A stretch of DNA of 42,335 nt from Solirubrobacterales bacterium (GCA_020438395.1 JAGQUR010000087.1:1-42335); one strand, 5' to 3'. Positions 16,260-24,234 are shown, counted from the stretch's first letter. A program made the numbers and translations. Notes: generated from the sequence alone by a model not told the origin.

Positions 16260-16735
16260 GCCGCCGCGAGGAGATCACTGTGGCGGCCCGGGCGCTGCTC
16301 GAAGAAGAGGGTGAAGAAGCTCTGACTATGCGAAGCCTGGCCGAACGCCTCGGCATCAAGGCTCCCTCGCTCTACAAGCACGTGAGTGGCCGGCAGGAGA
16401 TCGAAACCCTTCTCGCCGCCGAAGCCCTGACCGAGATGGGCGAGACACTCGCGAACGAGAGCGGGCTTGAGGCAATGGGCCGCGCCTATCGGACCTGGGC
16501 CCTGGACAACCCCGCCCTCTATCGGGTCGCCACCACCCGGCCTCTGGACCGGGAGAACCTGACCCCCGGACTCGAGGACGCCGCCGCGGCCCCTCTGCTG
16601 GAAGCCCTTGACGGCGACCGCAACAGGGCCCGGGCCTTCTGGGCTCTGGCTCACGGCCTGGTCCTGCTCGAACTCGACGGCCGGTTCCCGGAGGATGCCG
16701 ACCTCGAAGCGGCCTGGGCGGCCGGTCTGGGCTAG
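16256..16735 (+). CDS. TetR/AcrR-family transcriptional regulator
   Basis: A 159-residue repressor. Residues 3-50 form the TetR helix-turn-helix: EEITVAARALLEEEGEEALT, then MRSLAERLGIKAPSLYKHVS. The C-terminal ligand domain (about 70-155, with LAHGLVLLELDGRFP) fits the WHG/TetR_C_33 type. The length is a little short for the family but both domains are present. The start is TTG at 16256, overlapping the SRPBCC stop. The palindrome at 15789-15805 is its probable operator. The stop shares the palindrome CTAG with the stop of the convergent glyoxalase gene. Confidence 0.85.
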   Translation: MSRREEITVAARALLEEEGEEALTMRSLAERLGIKAPSLYKHVSGRQEIETLLAAEALTEMGETLANESGLEAMGRAYRTWALDNPALYRVATTRPLDRENLTPGLEDAAAAPLLEALDGDRNRARAFWALAHGLVLLELDGRFPEDADLEAAWAAGLG

Positions 16736-17124
16736 TCGGCGCGGCCCGGGTCTCCCTCGATCAACTCGATCCGGTAACCGTCGGGGTCACGGACGAAACA
16801 GAGCCTCGACCCGCCTTCGCTCACCGTGTACGGGGGCTTCTCGGGCGAGATGCCCTGCACTGCCAGATCATCGAGCGTCGTGTCGAGGTCGTCGACCACG
16901 AAGGCGATGTGGCCGTAACCGGTGCCGATCTCGTAAGGCTCTTCCTGGTCGTAGTTGAAGGTGAGCTCAAGCCTGGGGCCGTCGCCCTCGTGTCCCATGT
17001 AGACGTTGACCGCCTCGTCTCCGATCGGAAGGCGATGATGCTCCTTGAGGCCCAGCTTCTCGTAGAAGCCGATCGATTCGTCCAGGTCGAACACGCGGTA
17101 ACAGGTGTGGATCAGGGAAGACAT
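16732..17124 (-). CDS. Glyoxalase/VOC-family protein, lactoylglutathione lyase-like
   Basis: A 130-residue vicinal-oxygen-chelate protein with two beta-alpha-beta-beta-beta modules. HTCYRVFDLDESIGFYEKLG (6-25) and GHIAFVVDDLD (about 71-81) hold the two conserved His ligands, while LELTFNY and YRIELIE supply the Glu ligands, giving a complete 2-His/2-Glu metal site as in glyoxalase I. The sequence strongly resembles GloA. Actinobacteria generally lack glutathione, so the thiol cofactor may differ. The ATG at 17124 follows a TACGGT -10 by 6 bases (leaderless). The 3' end overlaps the TetR gene by four bases. Confidence 0.85.
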   Translation of the reverse strand: MSSLIHTCYRVFDLDESIGFYEKLGLKEHHRLPIGDEAVNVYMGHEGDGPRLELTFNYDQEEPYEIGTGYGHIAFVVDDLDTTLDDLAVQGISPEKPPYTVSEGGSRLCFVRDPDGYRIELIEGDPGRAD

Positions 17125-17130
17125 GCCTCA

Positions 17131-17136
17131 ACCGTA
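17131..17136 (-). promoter_or_regulatory. -10 element, leaderless start of glyoxalase-family gene
   Basis: On the minus strand TACGGT ends 6 bases before the ATG at 17124, with no ribosome site. Confidence 0.45.
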
Positions 17137-17249
17137 CCCGCTTCCCGGGAGAACGAAGCGAAACGCATTTCAGACCGAACGAACCGGCGACCTCGCGTCT
17201 TGTTGGTCTATGGACGTGTATCTAGGCTTATGGCCGCACACCGCAGATT

Positions 17250-17663
17250 TCACCTGTTCAAGATCGAGTCGCCTAGGGCGTTAAACCCGGCGTGAAATTC
17301 GGAATCCTCGAGGAGATACGCCCTTTTCCCTTTGAACCTTGAGGCATCCGAACCAATCCGAGCTAGTCCAGGACTAAGTGGAACCTCCGACGTAAGCCTG
17401 TAGAGCTGGACGGGCAGGTTTCGTTCCCGATCGACTTCGCCGGTCGCCAAGCCGGCAGCGAGCAGACGCTTTTCGCCGGCCGCGCAATAGAGGATCCGTT
17501 CACCCTTCTTGATCGCGGGTATGTCTTCACCAGCGACCGGCCATCTCGAGAGGAGCTCCGGGCGCGAACCAACCCACTTTCGATCTACTCTCGCCTTTTC
17601 TTGGCCCATGCCTACCGCCAACAGCCAATTCTGTGATCTCTTAGCGCCTGAACCAACCATCAT
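17250..17663 (-). CDS. Unknown protein, possible EVE/PUA-like fold
   Basis: A 137-residue soluble protein that I do not recognise with certainty. An early tryptophan (QNWLLAVG) followed by IKKGERILYCAAGEKRLLAA and GLATGEVDRE resembles the EVE/PUA-like beta-barrel pattern of a ligand-entry strand followed by a 'KpGD...Y..g...G.g.v' core. EVE domains bind modified bases in nucleic acids and often sit in defence or mobile contexts. The similarity is by eye and weak. The gene starts inside the stop of the upstream gene (ATGA, 17660-17663), so the two form one translational unit. Base composition is visibly more AT-rich than the neighbours, suggesting acquisition by transfer. Confidence 0.6.
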   Translation of the reverse strand: MMVGSGAKRSQNWLLAVGMGQEKARVDRKWVGSRPELLSRWPVAGEDIPAIKKGERILYCAAGEKRLLAAGLATGEVDRERNLPVQLYRLTSEVPLSPGLARIGSDASRFKGKRAYLLEDSEFHAGFNALGDSILNR

Positions 17664-18097
17664 TCATTGCCTTCCTTGGAGGCTTCGTCGAGGATCCACT
17701 TTGAAACCTCGCCAGTCATCATGTACCTCGCCTCTACGTCGCCTGGTTCCCAAGCGAAAATCCAAGGCTTCGCTCCGCCATATCGAAAGTTGGCACGCTT
17801 CCCGAACGCCCCGAAGAGTCCGGAAGCGCTCTTTCGGCTTGTGTACCCGAGCGCCTTCAGCAGTTCCCCGGTCGGCGTCCACTCATCCGGACGGGATGCC
17901 ATGAATTTGAGCAGGTCTCGGTGATTTTCGTGACTCTCACGATACATGCGGCGCACCAATTCTTCATCAAGAACGACAGACTCATTCGCCGAGCTTTCGG
18001 TTGTATTGGAATCCCCTTGAACGTCGAGTTCAGCCAACAGTTGATAAACCCTGGGGACGTACTGTTCGGGAACTGGAACTTGAATATAGTTGCTCAT
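17660..18097 (-). CDS. Unknown protein with C-terminal winged-helix-like region
   Basis: A 145-residue protein with a variable Ser/Asn/Glu-rich linker (about 27-42). The C-terminal part WTPTGELLKALGYTSRKSAS followed by GLFGAFGKRANFRYGGAKPW resembles a small helix-turn-helix with a beta wing. From memory it looks like actinobacterial proteins of the DUF6416 type, but this is low confidence. It has the best ribosome site in the window (AAGGAGGT, 6 bases from the ATG at 18097), unlike the leaderless genes around it, and an AT-rich upstream region with two dyads. It is coupled to the downstream EVE-like gene. Role unknown; a DNA-binding or modification-sensing pair is possible. Confidence 0.65.
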   Translation of the reverse strand: MSNYIQVPVPEQYVPRVYQLLAELDVQGDSNTTESSANESVVLDEELVRRMYRESHENHRDLLKFMASRPDEWTPTGELLKALGYTSRKSASGLFGAFGKRANFRYGGAKPWIFAWEPGDVEARYMMTGEVSKWILDEASKEGNE

Positions 18098-18138
18098 TTG
18101 CTACCTCCTTAGCTTGTGGTTTTTACATATCCTAGCAC

Positions 18139-18175
18139 GAAACACTGTTTCTTGCAGATTTGCCATTTTTTGGCA
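18139..18175. promoter_or_regulatory. Two dyads upstream of the AT-rich island operon
   Basis: GAAAC-ACT-GTTTC (18139-18151) and TGCCA-TTTTT-TGGCA (18161-18175) are perfect inverted repeats just upstream of a possible minus-strand -10 (TAGGAT, 18134-18129). Either could be an operator for the two-gene unit; the second could also be the remains of a small terminator. Confidence 0.4.
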
Positions 18176-18229
18176 CTTTGGCTGAACCGGACTCGGTTTC
18201 CTAGCGTCGGCGCAACCAATCGGGGTCGT

Positions 18230-18235
18230 TAGGCT
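18230..18235 (+). promoter_or_regulatory. -10 element, leaderless start of enolase-superfamily gene
   Basis: TAGGCT ends 6 bases before the ATG at 18242, with no ribosome site. Confidence 0.5.
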
Positions 18236-18241
18236 GAATCC

Positions 18242-19309
18242 ATGAGCACCTACGAGCGCGTGGCGGAACTTCCGGTCGAGATCGATTCGTGGTCGATGGA
18301 AGGACTGTCCATCAAGCCCGCCCCGGACTTCGAACGCCTGACCACGGTGATCAGGATCGAAGGCGGCGGTCACGCCGGGCTCGGCGAGGACATCACCTAC
18401 GAGGCGCTCGACCAGATCGCGCTCCAGGACGCCGGCCCCGTTCACGACCTGACCGGGCCGAAGACGATCGGCGAGTTCTGCGAACTGATCGGCAGCCTCG
18501 ACCTGTTTCCCTCCCCGCCGGAGCGGGAGACCTCAAGGCTCTACCGCCGCTGGGCCTTCGAATCGGCGGCGCTCGACCTGGCCCTCTGGCAGGCGGGGAC
18601 CTCGCTGGCCGAATTCCTTGCCCGGCCGCTCAATCCGCTCACCTTCGTCGCCTCGATGAGCCTGACCGGCGGCCCCGGCAAGTCCGACTCCGATGTCGGC
18701 AGGCTGCGGACCAAGCTCGACCGTTACCCGGACCTGAAGTTCAAGCTGGACCCGTCGCTGGACTGGGATCAAGGCCTGATCGACGAGCTGGTCGGGACCG
18801 GCGCGGTAAACACCCTCGACCTGAAGGGCCAGTACAAGGGGACGGTCGTTGACATCGAGACCGACCCTCAGCTCTATCGGAGGCTGCTCGCCTCCTTCCC
18901 CGAAGCCTGGATCGAGGACCCCGACCTGACCCCTGAAACCCGCGAGGTACTCAAGGACGACTGGCATCGCGTGACCTGGGACGCGCCGATTCATTCGGTC
19001 GGGGAGATCGCCGCGCTCGAGCACAAGCCGACCGTGATCAACATCAAGCCCTCCCGGATGGGCGGCCTGCAATCGACCTTCGATGCCTACGACTATTGCG
19101 ACGCCAACGGCATCGGCGCTTACGGCGGCGGCCAGTGGGAACTGGGGGTCGGACGGGACCAGATCCAGTACCTGGCCGCCCTGTTTCACCCCGACAACCC
19201 GAATGACACCTCGCCGGTCGGCTACAACGCCGCCGAGCCGGAGCCGGGACTGCCGACGAGTCCGATGAAGGTCCCCGGAAACGGCTTTGGCAAGCCGGAT
19301 CAGAGTTAG
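18242..19309 (+). CDS. Enolase-superfamily enzyme of unknown substrate
   Basis: A 355-residue protein with an enolase-superfamily (mandelate racemase/muconate cycloisomerase-like) barrel. Candidate catalytic residues are Lys166/Lys168 in LKFKLDP, metal ligands Asp193 (TLDLKG), Glu225 (WIEDPDL) and Asp247 (TWDAP), and Lys269 in NIKPSRMGG. The barrel therefore looks functional, with a Lys on each side as in the muconate-cycloisomerase/OSBS/dipeptide-epimerase branch. The N-terminal capping domain is about 120 residues. The gene is monocistronic with a leaderless start. No neighbour indicates whether it is an o-succinylbenzoate synthase, an epimerase or a cycloisomerase. Confidence 0.8.
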   Translation: MSTYERVAELPVEIDSWSMEGLSIKPAPDFERLTTVIRIEGGGHAGLGEDITYEALDQIALQDAGPVHDLTGPKTIGEFCELIGSLDLFPSPPERETSRLYRRWAFESAALDLALWQAGTSLAEFLARPLNPLTFVASMSLTGGPGKSDSDVGRLRTKLDRYPDLKFKLDPSLDWDQGLIDELVGTGAVNTLDLKGQYKGTVVDIETDPQLYRRLLASFPEAWIEDPDLTPETREVLKDDWHRVTWDAPIHSVGEIAALEHKPTVINIKPSRMGGLQSTFDAYDYCDANGIGAYGGGQWELGVGRDQIQYLAALFHPDNPNDTSPVGYNAAEPEPGLPTSPMKVPGNGFGKPDQS

Positions 19310-19400
19310 AGCCATCTAACTCCTCCTGCGGCAGACCGAAGGCCGATTCTGCGGTACGGTTGGCCAGGCAACCCGCAGAACCCCAGGACAAGGAGACGGC

Positions 19401-19934
19401 ATGGCCAAGAAGAAGAGTTTCGCCAAGGCGCTCAACGCCCAGATCTCGAACGAGTTCGCAGCCTCCCAGCAGTACGTGGCGATGGCCGTCTACTACGACA
19501 GCGAGACCCTGCCCCGACTGGCCGCGTTCTTCTACCGCCAGGCGATCGAGGAGCGGGAGCACGCGATGATGATGATCCAGTACCTGCTCGACGTCGACGA
19601 GGAGGTGGAGGTTCCCGACATCAAGTCCCAGCCGACCAAGTACGAAGACGGGATCACGCCGGTCAAGGAGGCCCTCGCCCAGGAACAGCGGGTCTCCGAC
19701 GAGATATTCGGGCTCTTCGAACTCGCCCGCGAACTCAAGGACTACCGGGCCGAACACTTCATGCAGTGGTTCGTGAAGGAGCAGGTCGAGGAAGTCGCGC
19801 TGATGGGCGATCTGCTGAACGTGGTCGAACGGTCGAGCGAAAACCTGCTGATGGCCGAGGAGTACATCGCCCGCGAGAGCCTGGGCGAGGAGGGCGAGGA
19901 CCCGACCGCCCCGCCGCCAGCCGGCGGTGAGTGA
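19401..19934 (+). CDS. Ferritin
   Basis: A 177-residue four-helix ferritin of the non-haem Ftn/BfrB type. The N-terminal helix KALNAQISNEFAASQQYVAM carries a ferroxidase Glu near residue 18. EEREHAMMM (about 50-58) gives the bridging Glu and His of the ferroxidase centre, and ALAQEQRVSDEIF and FVKEQVEEV supply the remaining acidic ligands. The family oxidises Fe(II) and stores iron in a 24-subunit shell in the cytoplasm. An acidic proline-rich tail (PTAPPPAGGE) extends beyond the fold, as in mycobacterial BfrB. The ATG has an AAGGAGA ribosome site, unlike most monocistronic genes here. Confidence 0.93.
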   Translation: MAKKKSFAKALNAQISNEFAASQQYVAMAVYYDSETLPRLAAFFYRQAIEEREHAMMMIQYLLDVDEEVEVPDIKSQPTKYEDGITPVKEALAQEQRVSDEIFGLFELARELKDYRAEHFMQWFVKEQVEEVALMGDLLNVVERSSENLLMAEEYIARESLGEEGEDPTAPPPAGGE

Positions 19935-19966
19935 GCTCCGGCCCGGCCGCTCTGAGCTCCGGCCCG
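19932..19966 (+). repeat. 14-base direct repeat at the ferritin 3' end
   Basis: TGAGCTCCGGCCCG occurs at 19932-19945 and 19953-19966, 21 bases apart. The first copy includes the ferritin stop codon. It may reflect a small tandem duplication; no function is evident. Confidence 0.5.
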
Positions 19967-20131
19967 ACCGGTGAATCAAGGGGTCCGGGCCGGCAAATGA
20001 ATTAACCCGGTCGGTACTAGAAAGGGTCTCCTGCCCTGCGGTAGGCTCCTGCCAAGGAGGAGTTGGCCGAGGGTCGGCTCAAAACCGGGAGGCCGGCGCG
20101 GAGCGCTGGCCGAGAGGAGATTTGCATCAAC

Positions 20132-22474
20132 ATGGAGACCTGTAACAGGCAGGCGTTTCGGCTTGCCGCGATAGCCGCCGCGATGGCAGCGCTCGCCTTT
20201 GTCCTGACTTTCGGAGTCAACCGCGCGGCAGCGGCCGACCCGGCGGTATTCGACGTCGGCGCCGCATCGTCGAGCATCAACCCCGACTCGCCGCAGTACG
20301 TGGCCGGCTACGGCTACAAGGTGGGCCCGATGCAGACCACCCATGATGATCTCGAGGCCCGTGCATTCGTGGTCGGCAAGGGCGACAAGGCCGTCGCCTT
20401 CGTCTCGGTCGACCTGGTCGGCTGGTTCGCCGCCTACGACGGCGTGAACGCCCCCTACGGAATCGACGCGACCCGCCAGAAGATCGCCGATGCCCTTCAG
20501 GCCCGCGGCTACGATGTCGGCCGCGAATCGGTGATCGTCTCCAGCACCCACACTCACTCGGCTCCAGCCGTGGTCGGGATCTGGGGCACCCTCGACCCCG
20601 CCTACCTCAAGAAGGTGAGCGACGCAGCGGTCGCGGCCGCGACCGAGGCTGCCGACGAGGCGCAGCCCTCCGAGATCTGGTCGGGCGTCGGCAACATCAA
20701 ATCCTTCATCTGGCAAAACGGCCAGGGCACCAACCACCCGGACGGCTTCGAGTACGACAACGCCCTGCCAATCCTCTGGGCCCGGGACCCCGACACCGGG
20801 GCCACCAACGCGCTCTACGCGACCGTGCCGAACCACCCGGACCAGTTCAAGGCTTCGGACAACAACGCGATGTCCGCCGACTGGCCCGGCTATGCCCGGC
20901 GCAAGCTCGACGAGGAAAACGGCGGCACCGCCGTGCTGGCCGCCGGAACGCTCGGGCGCCAGGAGCCTCCGGGAAGCGTCACCGCCTACTCCGAAGTGAT
21001 CCCGCAGGGCGAGATCGTCGCCAACGAGATCCAGCGGACGATGGCCAAGGCGACACCGATCACCGACTCCACGATCGACGCCAGCGAGCAGCAGATGCTC
21101 ACCGTCGCCGACAACGGCGAACTGCTGACCGCGATCAACCTGAACCCGAACGACACCGCCATCTGCCTCGACATCTACGAGAAATGCACGATCCCGAGGT
21201 CGAAGCAGGCGCCTTATTTCGCCCCGGGCCCGGACAGCGACACGAAGACCATCGGCACATACGTCGAGGCGGCCCGGATCGGTGACGTCGCCTTCGCGAC
21301 CAACCCGGGCGAGGCCTTCCCCGAAATCAACTTCGCGATCCGGAACGGCGTGTCGGGACCGCGACAGGTCAACGTGATCGCCCAGGCCGGCGACATGCTC
21401 GGCTACTACTACCAGCGGGACGATTACACGAGCCAGCAGTTCGGTTCGAGTGACTTCGAGGACTACAACGTCGGTCCGGACCTCGCCCAGGGCAATACCG
21501 ACAAGGCGCTCGCCGGACTGGCGGCGATCGGGTTCCCGACCACCCCGCAGACGGTCCACGCTCCGTTCAACAGCAGCGTTCCCGACAAGCCGGGTGTCCA
21601 GTGGTACCCGGACCAGTACGAGTCCGCGGATCCGACCTTCAACATCCTCGGCTCGGCCGCGAAGTCGCAGGACGGGACCGCGGCGGCCCCGGACACCATC
21701 GACTGGGACTTCGGTGACGGAACCACCGACACCACCGATCGTGGTGAACGGTTCGACCACACCTTCCCCGGCGTCGGCAGCTACGACGTGACCGCGACGG
21801 TGGAGAGCAACGGAAAGACCCGCTCCTGGACGGACACGATCACGGTCGATCCGGCCCTGAGCGCGACGGCATCACTGGACAGCCGGGCCTGGAACGGTGC
21901 CCACCTGTCGGTCTCGACGAGCGGCGGCCAGGGCACCCTGGTGGCAGCCCGCTGGACCTGCCAGGACGGCACCGAGGTGAGCGGTCTTTCGGTCACCTGC
22001 ACCTCGACCAGCGCCGGCACCGCAAGCGTCACCGCGGTCGACGGTGCCGGCAACACGGCGACAACGACGGTCGCCGTGACCAAGGCTCCGCCGAAGCCGG
22101 TGGCAAAGCTGAAGATCCTCAAGATCAAGGTCAAGCCGAAGAAGATCAAGTACGGCAAGAAGGGGACCATGACGGTGGTTGTGAAGAACACCGGCACCGC
22201 GAACGCAGCCAAGCTCCGCGTCTGCGTCAAGGTTCCCGCCAGGGCGAAGAAGCAGGTCAAGCCGGCTCCGTCCTGCAAGTCGCCGGGCACCCTGCGGGCC
22301 GGCAAGTCGGCGTCGACGCAGATCAAGGTCCGGGTCACTCGCAAGGCCAGGCCTGGTACGAGGGTGAAGCTCCAGGTTGCGGTCACCGCCAACGGGACGA
22401 AGAAGAAGACGGCGTCAGTCTCCCTCCTTGGGAAGCCGGGCGGAATGACCTCGAGCAGCTACGCCGCGGGATGA
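20132..22474 (+). CDS. Secreted ceramidase-like protein with PKD and CARDB-like domains
   Basis: A 780-residue exported protein. Residues 1-36 form a signal peptide ending near RAAAADPA. Residues about 40-440 resemble the N-terminal domain of neutral/alkaline non-lysosomal ceramidase: DVGAASSSINP, the Zn-binding STHTHSAP (His140, His142) and NHPDQFKASDNNAMSADWPG. About 490-575 is a PKD-type domain (WDFGDGTTDTT...FPGVGSYDVTATV). The C-terminus (about 665-770) is a lysine-rich Ig-like, CARDB/DUF11-like module. Start choice: ATG 20132 has GAGGAGA about 12 bases upstream; an in-frame TTG at 20063 would add 23 residues that do not look like a signal peptide. Activity on N-acyl-sphingosine is inferred from the family only; the conserved nucleophilic serine was not identified with confidence. 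Confidence 0.8.
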   Translation: METCNRQAFRLAAIAAAMAALAFVLTFGVNRAAAADPAVFDVGAASSSINPDSPQYVAGYGYKVGPMQTTHDDLEARAFVVGKGDKAVAFVSVDLVGWFAAYDGVNAPYGIDATRQKIADALQARGYDVGRESVIVSSTHTHSAPAVVGIWGTLDPAYLKKVSDAAVAAATEAADEAQPSEIWSGVGNIKSFIWQNGQGTNHPDGFEYDNALPILWARDPDTGATNALYATVPNHPDQFKASDNNAMSADWPGYARRKLDEENGGTAVLAAGTLGRQEPPGSVTAYSEVIPQGEIVANEIQRTMAKATPITDSTIDASEQQMLTVADNGELLTAINLNPNDTAICLDIYEKCTIPRSKQAPYFAPGPDSDTKTIGTYVEAARIGDVAFATNPGEAFPEINFAIRNGVSGPRQVNVIAQAGDMLGYYYQRDDYTSQQFGSSDFEDYNVGPDLAQGNTDKALAGLAAIGFPTTPQTVHAPFNSSVPDKPGVQWYPDQYESADPTFNILGSAAKSQDGTAAAPDTIDWDFGDGTTDTTDRGERFDHTFPGVGSYDVTATVESNGKTRSWTDTITVDPALSATASLDSRAWNGAHLSVSTSGGQGTLVAARWTCQDGTEVSGLSVTCTSTSAGTASVTAVDGAGNTATTTVAVTKAPPKPVAKLKILKIKVKPKKIKYGKKGTMTVVVKNTGTANAAKLRVCVKVPARAKKQVKPAPSCKSPGTLRAGKSASTQIKVRVTRKARPGTRVKLQVAVTANGTKKKTASVSLLGKPGGMTSSSYAAG

Positions 22475-22497
22475 CCCCGGGCATCCACGCCTGATTC

Positions 22498-22551
22498 GGG
22501 AGGTGACGCAGGTCTAGACCCCATGTGAGGTCCAAACCTGCGTCACCTCCC
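22498..22551. repeat. Long perfect hairpin between convergent genes
   Basis: Arms of 16 bases (22498-22513 and 22536-22551) are perfectly complementary. Inside them GACC (22517-22520) pairs with GGTC (22529-22532) around the loop CCATGTGA. The element fills the gap between the ceramidase-like gene and the convergent FMN reductase gene and could act as a bidirectional terminator, although only a short pyrimidine run follows. The nested GGTCTAGACC...GAGGTC core suggests an interspersed palindromic repeat rather than a simple terminator. Confidence 0.65.
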
Positions 22552-22559
22552 CTTTCCGG

Positions 22560-23123
22560 TTACTGCCGGAGCGTCTCCAGGGCGCCTGACCACTTCGCCA
22601 GCGAGCCGAGCATGGTCGCGGCGCCCTTCTCATGCCTCTCGTCGGCCTGGAAGTTGCCCTCCTCGTCGATCAGCCCGGCGACGCCCGGGATCGGCACCAT
22701 CTCCGGGACCGGCATGACCGAAAGCTGGGTCAGGGTCGGCTTCAGCGCCTGCACCGCGCGGGCACCCGCCCAGACCCCGCCGTAACTCACGAACGAAGCG
22801 GGCTTGAAGGCCCACTCGTGGTAGAGGTAGTCGATCGCGTTCTTCAGGGCCGGGGCAGGGGTCGCGTTGTATTCGGGGGTGACGAAGACAAAGGCATCGG
22901 CCCGGTCGACGATCGCACTCCACTTCTTCGTGTGTTCCTTCGTGTACTCGCGACGTCCGGGCATGTTCGGCTCATCCATGAAAGGCAGGTCCAGGACCTT
23001 CAGGTCGGCGACTTCCACGTTGAAGCGTTCGTCCGCTTCGGCGATCGGAACGAACCAGTTGGCGACCGGCTCACCGACCCGGCCGGGGCGAACGCTGGCG
23101 ATTACGACGAGGAGATTGATCAT
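22560..23123 (-). CDS. NADPH-dependent FMN reductase family protein
   Basis: A 187-residue flavodoxin-like protein. The N-terminal VVIASVRPGRVGEPVANWF is the FMN phosphate-binding loop of the NADPH-dependent FMN reductase (SsuE/ChrR-like) family, and VFVTPEYNATPAPALKNAID (about 80-99) is its second hallmark. Such enzymes reduce FMN or quinones with NAD(P)H in the cytoplasm. The ATG at 23123 follows a TAGGCT -10 by 6 bases. It is followed by a long hairpin and is not in an operon. The substrate is unknown. Confidence 0.88.
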   Translation of the reverse strand: MINLLVVIASVRPGRVGEPVANWFVPIAEADERFNVEVADLKVLDLPFMDEPNMPGRREYTKEHTKKWSAIVDRADAFVFVTPEYNATPAPALKNAIDYLYHEWAFKPASFVSYGGVWAGARAVQALKPTLTQLSVMPVPEMVPIPGVAGLIDEEGNFQADERHEKGAATMLGSLAKWSGALETLRQ

Positions 23124-23129
23124 GCGGCG

Positions 23130-23135
23130 AGCCTA
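23130..23135 (-). promoter_or_regulatory. -10 element, leaderless start of FMN reductase
   Basis: On the minus strand TAGGCT ends 6 bases before the ATG at 23123, with no ribosome site. Confidence 0.5.
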
Positions 23136-23175
23136 CTGCCCACCGGACGGAGCGGACAGCGTGCTGCCGGATGAA

Positions 23176-23249
23176 CGGGAGCGACGGGACTTGAACCCGC
23201 GGCCTCTGGCGTGACAGGCCAGCGCTCTAACCAACTGAGCTACGCCCCC
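23176..23249 (-). tRNA. tRNA-Asp (GTC)
   Basis: A complete 74-base cloverleaf on the minus strand. The acceptor stem GGGGGCG pairs with CGCTCCC (one G-T pair), the D-arm is GCTC...GAGC, and the anticodon stem CTGGC/GCCAG encloses CTGTCAC with anticodon GTC. The T-arm is GCGGGTTCAAGTCCCGT. The discriminator base is G, as expected for Asp. CCA is not encoded. Confidence 0.95.
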
Positions 23250-23363
23250 GTGAGGCGATCGATCGAAATCGACCGGGCGGGCATTATCGCAGTCTCGATC
23301 GAATCACGGCATCTGACCCCGGGCGGCCGGGGGCGGATCGGGCGGAGGCTGCCACGCAACCAC

Positions 23364-23369
23364 TAGGCT
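23364..23369 (+). promoter_or_regulatory. -10 element, leaderless start of FAH-family gene
   Basis: TAGGCT ends 7 bases before the ATG at 23377. No ribosome site is visible. Confidence 0.5.
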
Positions 23370-23376
23370 GGCGGCC

Positions 23377-24228
23377 ATGAGACTCGTCACCTACGCATCA
23401 GACCGGGGCCCGCGGGCCGGAGTCCAGACCAACGCAGGCGTGATCGATGCCTGGGACCTGATCGGCGGGGAAGCCGGCGGGAGCCTCAGGGAACTGATCG
23501 CCTCGGGCCGCGTCGACGAGGTGAAGTCCGCGATCGAAGCCGGTGAAGGAGAGGCGATCACGCCGGGCCCGGGAGCCATTCTCGCCCCGATTCCCGACCC
23601 GGACAAGATCATCTGCGTCGGTCTCAACTACCGGGCACATGCCGAGGAGACCGGCATGGAACTGCCCAAGGCCCCGACGATTTTCGGCAAGTACCGGAAC
23701 GCCCTGGTGCCGGACGGGGCCTCCGTGACCCTGCCCGCAGCCAGCAGCAAGGTCGACTACGAGGCCGAGGTGGCCTTCGTCATCGGCCGGCGTGCCAGCG
23801 AGGTCAGCGTCGAGGACGCCCTCGATCACGTCGCCGGCTACACGCTGCTGAACGACCTTTCCGCCCGCGACCTCCAGGGGCTGACCATGCAATGGATGGC
23901 CGGCAAGGTCTTCGACGGCTCCGCCCCCTGCGGCCCCGCCCTGGTCACCCCGGACGAGGCAGGCCCCCACGACGCGATCGGCATCTCGATGCTGGTCAAC
24001 GGCGAAGAGCGACAGAGCTCGTCGACGAGCGACCTGATCTTCTCCGTGCCCCGGCTCGTCTCGACCCTTTCGACCTGGATGACCCTCGAGCCGGGAGACA
24101 TCATCGCGACCGGCACGCCCTCCGGAGTCGGCCTCGCGATGGACCCGCGAACCTGGCTCGAAGACGGAGACGAGCTCATCGTCCGCTCGCCCGAGCTGGG
24201 TGAACTCCGGACTCACATCAGGCGTTGA
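23377..24228 (+). CDS. Fumarylacetoacetate hydrolase family protein
   Basis: A 283-residue protein. A short N-terminal domain is followed by the FAH catalytic fold starting at IICVGLNYRAHAEETGMELP (about residue 78). DYEAEVAFVIGRRAS supplies the metal-binding Glu-x-Glu, LNDLSARDLQ the Asp ligand, and GDIIATGTPSGVG the C-terminal conserved loop, so the metal site appears intact. Members cleave or decarboxylate acylpyruvates and related dicarbonyls (fumarylpyruvate, acylpyruvate, 2-hydroxyhepta-2,4-diene-1,7-dioate). No aromatic-degradation genes are adjacent, so the substrate is not indicated. Confidence 0.9.
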   Translation: MRLVTYASDRGPRAGVQTNAGVIDAWDLIGGEAGGSLRELIASGRVDEVKSAIEAGEGEAITPGPGAILAPIPDPDKIICVGLNYRAHAEETGMELPKAPTIFGKYRNALVPDGASVTLPAASSKVDYEAEVAFVIGRRASEVSVEDALDHVAGYTLLNDLSARDLQGLTMQWMAGKVFDGSAPCGPALVTPDEAGPHDAIGISMLVNGEERQSSSTSDLIFSVPRLVSTLSTWMTLEPGDIIATGTPSGVGLAMDPRTWLEDGDELIVRSPELGELRTHIRR

Positions 24229-24234
24229 CCCGGA

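Noticed and set aside
20042..20131. Riboswitch in the structured leader before the ceramidase-like gene
   Set aside because: The region has a TAGGCT -10-like hexamer and GC-rich pairing potential, but no motif of a known riboswitch class could be recognised.
19976..21760. Long minus-strand open frame (594 codons) opposite the ceramidase-like gene
   Set aside because: It is a codon-position shadow of the strand encoding signal peptide, ceramidase-like and PKD motifs; no ribosome site or family motifs.
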